Shown one piece after another: positions 48,022 to 50,950 of a stretch of 50,950 bases of DNA. A program made the position numbers and the translations under genes. Each line of letters starts with the position of its first letter. The stretch's first letter is position 1. This DNA is from Prosthecobacter sp. (GTDB taxonomy: Bacteria; Verrucomicrobiota; Verrucomicrobiia; Verrucomicrobiales; Verrucomicrobiaceae), in assembly GCA_017853885.1 (NCBI GenBank), contig JAFMIR010000031.1:1-50950 (forward strand), in the 5' to 3' direction. The notes under the pieces are model-generated. The model made no database searches. It saw only the letters and a list, made by a program, of their open reading frames with translations, and had not been told where the DNA came from.

Positions 48022-50730
48022 TCACTTCGTGCCGTTCTCGAACCAAGCGAGCAGATCGAGGATCTGCTCGGCCTTCAGGGCGTTCAGCAGGCCCGCGGGC
48101 ATAGGTGAAACCTCGGAGATGATTCGCTCTTGGATCATTTCTTTGCCGACTTCGACGGTTTCAGGCGCGAGCGGATTCGGTTTGAGAACAACACGCTCGT
48201 CGTCCTCACTTTCGAGGCTGCCAGAGTGTGTTTTTCCATCACTCGTTTTCACCGTTACGAGACGAAATTTCTCGTCGATGAACTTCGAGGGATTCAAAAT
48301 GTGGTCGAGCAGATCCTTGCGGCCAAAACGGGCGGAAACTTGAACCAAATCGGGACCGAAAACACCCGCGGGCAGCGTGGCATCCATGCTCACGCGATGG
48401 CAAAACACGCACTGCGCCCGCACCAGTGCATCACGAGCGCTTTCGCGGCTGCGGGTCTTCACGTTCATGTTGGTGAGTTGAGGCTCGAGGTCAGCGAGGG
48501 TCCAGTTTTTGAAGCTGTGCCCCGGCAGTGCATGCGGTGACAACGTGGCCGGTTTGGGCGGATGAATGATCGCGGCGAGCTGGGTGGCTTCCTTCGGCTT
48601 CAACGCCGCGGCGAGCTCACTGCGGGTATCGCTAATGGCTTTGAAGAAGGTGGAGGCTCCCGTCATCTTTTCGGCCTTGCTGAGTGCCTCGAAAGCGATT
48701 TTTCGCTGATCGAGCGTCCAGCCATCCTTCAGGTAACGAAGCATGAAGGGATAAAACAGCAGGTCCTCCGAGGTCGTGGCGGCTTGCAGCAGCGGCATGG
48801 TCTTTTCGATGACGGTAGGAGATTTCAAATAGACTAGCAGGCGGCAGAGTTCACGGTTTAGGAAGGTCTCGTTCGCCGGATAAACCGCCCACGCGGCGAG
48901 TTGGTCTTTTTGCGCCGGCTCGCCCTGCCTTGCGATGGCCACAGCGATGACCCGCAAGGCGTCCAGCGTGGGCTTCGGAGCAGCCTTCATCACCGCATCG
49001 AGCAGCGGTTCGAGATCGGTCTTTGCCCCGACGCGGGCCAAAGCTAGCAGCGCCTGCATGTCCCCGCCTCGAAACGCCTCTGCACGCCATTCAGCTACCG
49101 GGCGATTTTCGAGCAAAAGGCGCTTTTGCAGCTTTGCCGCATGCGCGTCCGACCAGCCGGATGAGTAGAACCCGTCGGACGATGTTCCCGTTACACGATA
49201 CAGTCCGCTCTGCGTGCCTCGCCCACCTGTAATGAACCACATCGCGCCATCGGGCCCGATGCAGCCATCGGTGACATTGAGCGGTCGGCCAGTGATGAAA
49301 TCCTCCTGTGTCACCTTTTTTCCAAAATGCACCGCGATGATGCGCCCGTAGCTCCAATCGAGCAGGTAAAGTGCCTCTTGATACTTCTTCGGAAACGCCG
49401 CGCCGTATCCAAAGAAGATACCGGTGGGCGAAGACAGGCCGATGTCGATGACGCTGGGCAACGTGTCCGCGTACCACGCGGGAAAGCGCCCAGTGCCGCG
49501 ACGCCAGCCGAAGTCGGCGCCGGGTAGAACATGCAGAACGCGGGTGGGCATGTACCAGGGCGTGCCAACATCACGCTCCATGTCCGCATCAAAAGTGAAG
49601 AGCTCACCGGCGCGATTGAAAGCGATGTCGAGCGGATTGCGAAGACCGCCGGCGAGCAGCGTGATCTTTGAGCCATCCGGTTTCACGCGGAGGATGTGCC
49701 CGGCAGGCAGTTCGACATTGCCGTCAAACATGCTACCGTCCCACGGGTTTGGAATGAGCTGGTCATTCTCATAATTTTTCAGCGGCGAATCCGAGGCGAT
49801 GCCTTCCGGTAGAAGCACATTGTTTCCGTGTGCCACATAGATGTCACCATCTGGACCGAGCTTGATGTGATTACGCCCATGCCCCACGCCGCCGCCGCTG
49901 CGCATGAGCTCTTTTCGCTCGTCGAAGGTGCCATCGCTGTTTGTGTCAGTGAGGCGGAACAGAGCCTTGGTGTTGTTCGCATTCGCGAAGAGAGAGCCAT
50001 GCGCATAGAGCAGCCCGCGGCATTCGAGCAGCTCGTCGTCGATGACTTCGATCTTTTGATCGCCGCTGCCGCTGATCGTGAGCCTGATGAGACCCTTTTT
50101 CTCTCTGGCGAGTGTCAGGCGGCCCTGCTCATCAAAGGCCATTGCGACCCACGAGTCCTCGCTAGGTTGGGCAGAGCGAACGAGCTCGGCCTTGAAACCC
50201 GGTGGGAGGCTCAAGGAGGCTGCGTCGGTGGCCTGGTTTTGTGCTCCAGGCTTGGCGAGTTGCCAAGAGTTGTAGGCATCAAAGGCTTTTTTGAGGTCAA
50301 AGGGGTTCTTAGCTGGATCGGCATCCGTCGAGCCAAGTACGCTGGCATTTTGCCAAGCCGCATCGGTGACGATCCAGCGCACGGCGGCGAGGTCGCCATT
50401 GAGTTCCAGCAAGGCAGCCACTGGATTCTTCGCTGGCAAGCGGAGGCCAATTTGGTGCGTCTGACCATCGCCAAGCTGACGCGTGAGGTCGGTGCCCGTA
50501 GCACTTTCCGCTGGAGCGATGGTAACGATGGATTTTCCATCAACGAAAATCTCCACCGGGGCCGCCGCAGCGGTCAGGAGCACAGCCTTGAGCAGCTTGC
50601 CTTCGTGGCGCACTTCGCGGATCATCGTGGATGCTTTTTCGGAGGTCAGCCACATCGGTGCGGGAGGCCGGTTAGCCATCTGGGCGAGGGCAGGCAAGGC
50701 CGGCAGGAAAGCAAGGAGCAGAAAGCGCAT
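48022..50730 (-). CDS. PVC-type beta-propeller/HEAT/cytochrome c protein (membrane-bound dehydrogenase-like)
   Basis: 902 residues from ATG 50730 (signal MRFLLLAFLPALPALAQ); an upstream TTG at 50739 is also in frame. After an N-terminal beta domain (about 1-170), a sugar-dehydrogenase-like six-bladed propeller follows (SLSLPPGFKAELVRSAQPSE, LTLAREKKGLIRLTISG, VYVAHGNN-like IYVAHGNNVLLPEG, SGGGVGHGRNHIKLGPDG, GLRNPLDIAFNRAGELFTFD, GADFGWRRGTGRFPAWY and LLDWSYGRIIAVHFGK). Helical repeats (about 560-740) come next. The C-terminus has a heme-c motif AQCVFCHRVSM with a likely axial Met in SPMPAGLLNAL. Such giant proteins are hallmarks of Planctomycetes and Verrucomicrobia and are thought to oxidise sugars in the periplasm. 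The substrate is unknown. Confidence 0.92.
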   Translation of the reverse strand: MRFLLLAFLPALPALAQMANRPPAPMWLTSEKASTMIREVRHEGKLLKAVLLTAAAAPVEIFVDGKSIVTIAPAESATGTDLTRQLGDGQTHQIGLRLPAKNPVAALLELNGDLAAVRWIVTDAAWQNASVLGSTDADPAKNPFDLKKAFDAYNSWQLAKPGAQNQATDAASLSLPPGFKAELVRSAQPSEDSWVAMAFDEQGRLTLAREKKGLIRLTISGSGDQKIEVIDDELLECRGLLYAHGSLFANANNTKALFRLTDTNSDGTFDERKELMRSGGGVGHGRNHIKLGPDGDIYVAHGNNVLLPEGIASDSPLKNYENDQLIPNPWDGSMFDGNVELPAGHILRVKPDGSKITLLAGGLRNPLDIAFNRAGELFTFDADMERDVGTPWYMPTRVLHVLPGADFGWRRGTGRFPAWYADTLPSVIDIGLSSPTGIFFGYGAAFPKKYQEALYLLDWSYGRIIAVHFGKKVTQEDFITGRPLNVTDGCIGPDGAMWFITGGRGTQSGLYRVTGTSSDGFYSSGWSDAHAAKLQKRLLLENRPVAEWRAEAFRGGDMQALLALARVGAKTDLEPLLDAVMKAAPKPTLDALRVIAVAIARQGEPAQKDQLAAWAVYPANETFLNRELCRLLVYLKSPTVIEKTMPLLQAATTSEDLLFYPFMLRYLKDGWTLDQRKIAFEALSKAEKMTGASTFFKAISDTRSELAAALKPKEATQLAAIIHPPKPATLSPHALPGHSFKNWTLADLEPQLTNMNVKTRSRESARDALVRAQCVFCHRVSMDATLPAGVFGPDLVQVSARFGRKDLLDHILNPSKFIDEKFRLVTVKTSDGKTHSGSLESEDDERVVLKPNPLAPETVEVGKEMIQERIISEVSPMPAGLLNALKAEQILDLLAWFENGTK

Positions 50731-50805
50731 CCTCCCCAAACGCCTTGGAGCCTTTCAAGCTTCCAAAAGCGCGTGGCTTGCGATTTTAACCTCACCCCCG
50801 AGGGG

Positions 50806-50838
50806 GCTTTCCTTCGAAAGCGGCGGCTCAATCGAAGG
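50806..50838 (+). other. Hairpin-rich leader upstream of the right-edge gene
   Basis: GCTTTC and GAAAGC form a 6-bp stem with tetraloop CTTC (50806-50821). Overlapping it, CCTTCGA (50811-50817) and TCGAAGG (50832-50838) form a competing 7-bp stem with a 14-base loop, so the two hairpins exclude each other. A CCCCC-GA-GGGGG inverted repeat lies just upstream. The stretch falls in the 173 bases between the divergent starts at 50730 and 50904. An attenuator or protein-binding leader is possible; nothing here proves it. Confidence 0.3.
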
Positions 50839-50903
50839 TTTTGCGTCCTTGCGCCGGGGTTTTTTGCGCCCATCATCCGCGCCCTCACTCATCTTACACG
50901 ACC

Positions 50904-50950
50904 ATGGCCGACATCACCACCTCCGCAGCTGACAAGAAGGAAAAGGAATA
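50904..50950 (+). CDS. Start of a gene, cut by the right edge
   Basis: ATG 50904 opens a frame MADITTSAADKKEKE that stays open to the last base. Only 15 codons are visible, rich in Lys and Glu, with no identifiable domain. It is divergent from the heme-binding gene and preceded by a hairpin-rich region. The real existence of the gene is likely but not proven. Confidence 0.45.
   Translation, partial: MADITTSAADKKEKE

Noticed and set aside
1..50950. Search for tRNA, rRNA, CRISPR arrays, insertion sequences and phage genes
   Set aside because: No cloverleaf, regularly spaced repeat, transposase or phage motif was recognised by eye. A covariance-model scan would be needed to exclude small RNAs.

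Overview
The window comes from a GC-rich member of the Verrucomicrobia, most likely Verrucomicrobiales close to Prosthecobacter or Verrucomicrobium. This is inferred from gene content: three formylglycine-type sulfatases, a DUF1501 protein with a twin-arginine leader, a DUF1080 (sugar-binding or glycoside-processing) protein, a ThuA-like protein, a very large propeller/HEAT/cytochrome protein of the Planctomycete-Verrucomicrobium type, and an SHD1-domain peptidase. Shine-Dalgarno sites are weak or absent at many starts, and GTG or TTG starts occur (recG, pth, the ATP-grasp gene). No tRNA, rRNA, CRISPR array, insertion sequence or prophage gene was seen.

Layout. 1-5.6 kb: a 5'-truncated RCK/TrkA-N fragment, a ThuA-like secreted protein, recG, and a sugar-binding-protein/permease pair that lacks an ATPase. 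5.6-9.5 kb (minus strand): a possible STAS - PP2C phosphatase - grpE - dnaJ operon. 9.5-14.3 kb (minus): a lipoprotein, a CvpA-like membrane protein, then rpsF, pth, rplY, prs and a Nudix hydrolase, with a good intrinsic terminator behind rpsF. 14.4-16.7 kb (plus): an uncharacterised conserved protein, a HIT protein and a small membrane protein. 16.9-22.75 kb (minus): two sulfatase-led transcription units, sulfatase plus DUF1501 and sulfatase plus a small secreted protein. Each is preceded by the same 23-bp element at exactly the same distance from its start codon.

22.9-29.9 kb (plus): a three-gene cluster of transglutaminase/DUF2126 putative amidoligase, circularly permuted ATP-grasp fused to an alpha-E domain, and a second transglutaminase-like protein. 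The parts are those of a predicted peptide-bond-forming and cleaving system of unknown product. A C39-like peptidase gene converges on it. 31.5-36.0 kb (minus): a D-2-hydroxyacid dehydrogenase gene overlapping a ydbH-like gene, followed by a gene in which the YnbE lipoprotein and YdbL are fused. Together these look like an inner-to-outer-membrane lipid-transport bridge. A coiled-coil membrane protein lies upstream.

37-46.4 kb: an MFS transporter, a YebC-family regulator, N-carbamoylputrescine amidase and agmatine deiminase (agmatine to putrescine), RNase PH, the DUF1080 protein, a secreted protein of unknown function, prephenate dehydratase, and a TauE/SafE permease translationally coupled to a GT2 glycosyltransferase with an extra C-terminal domain. 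46.4-50.95 kb: a third sulfatase, the large PVC-type heme-binding protein, and the first 15 codons of a gene running off the right edge behind a hairpin-rich leader.

The observations most worth following are the shared 23-bp sulfatase element, the amidoligase/ATP-grasp/transglutaminase cluster, the YnbE-YdbL fusion, and the insertion-bearing ABC permease without an ATPase. All functional names rest on recognising motifs and family features by eye. No database search was run.
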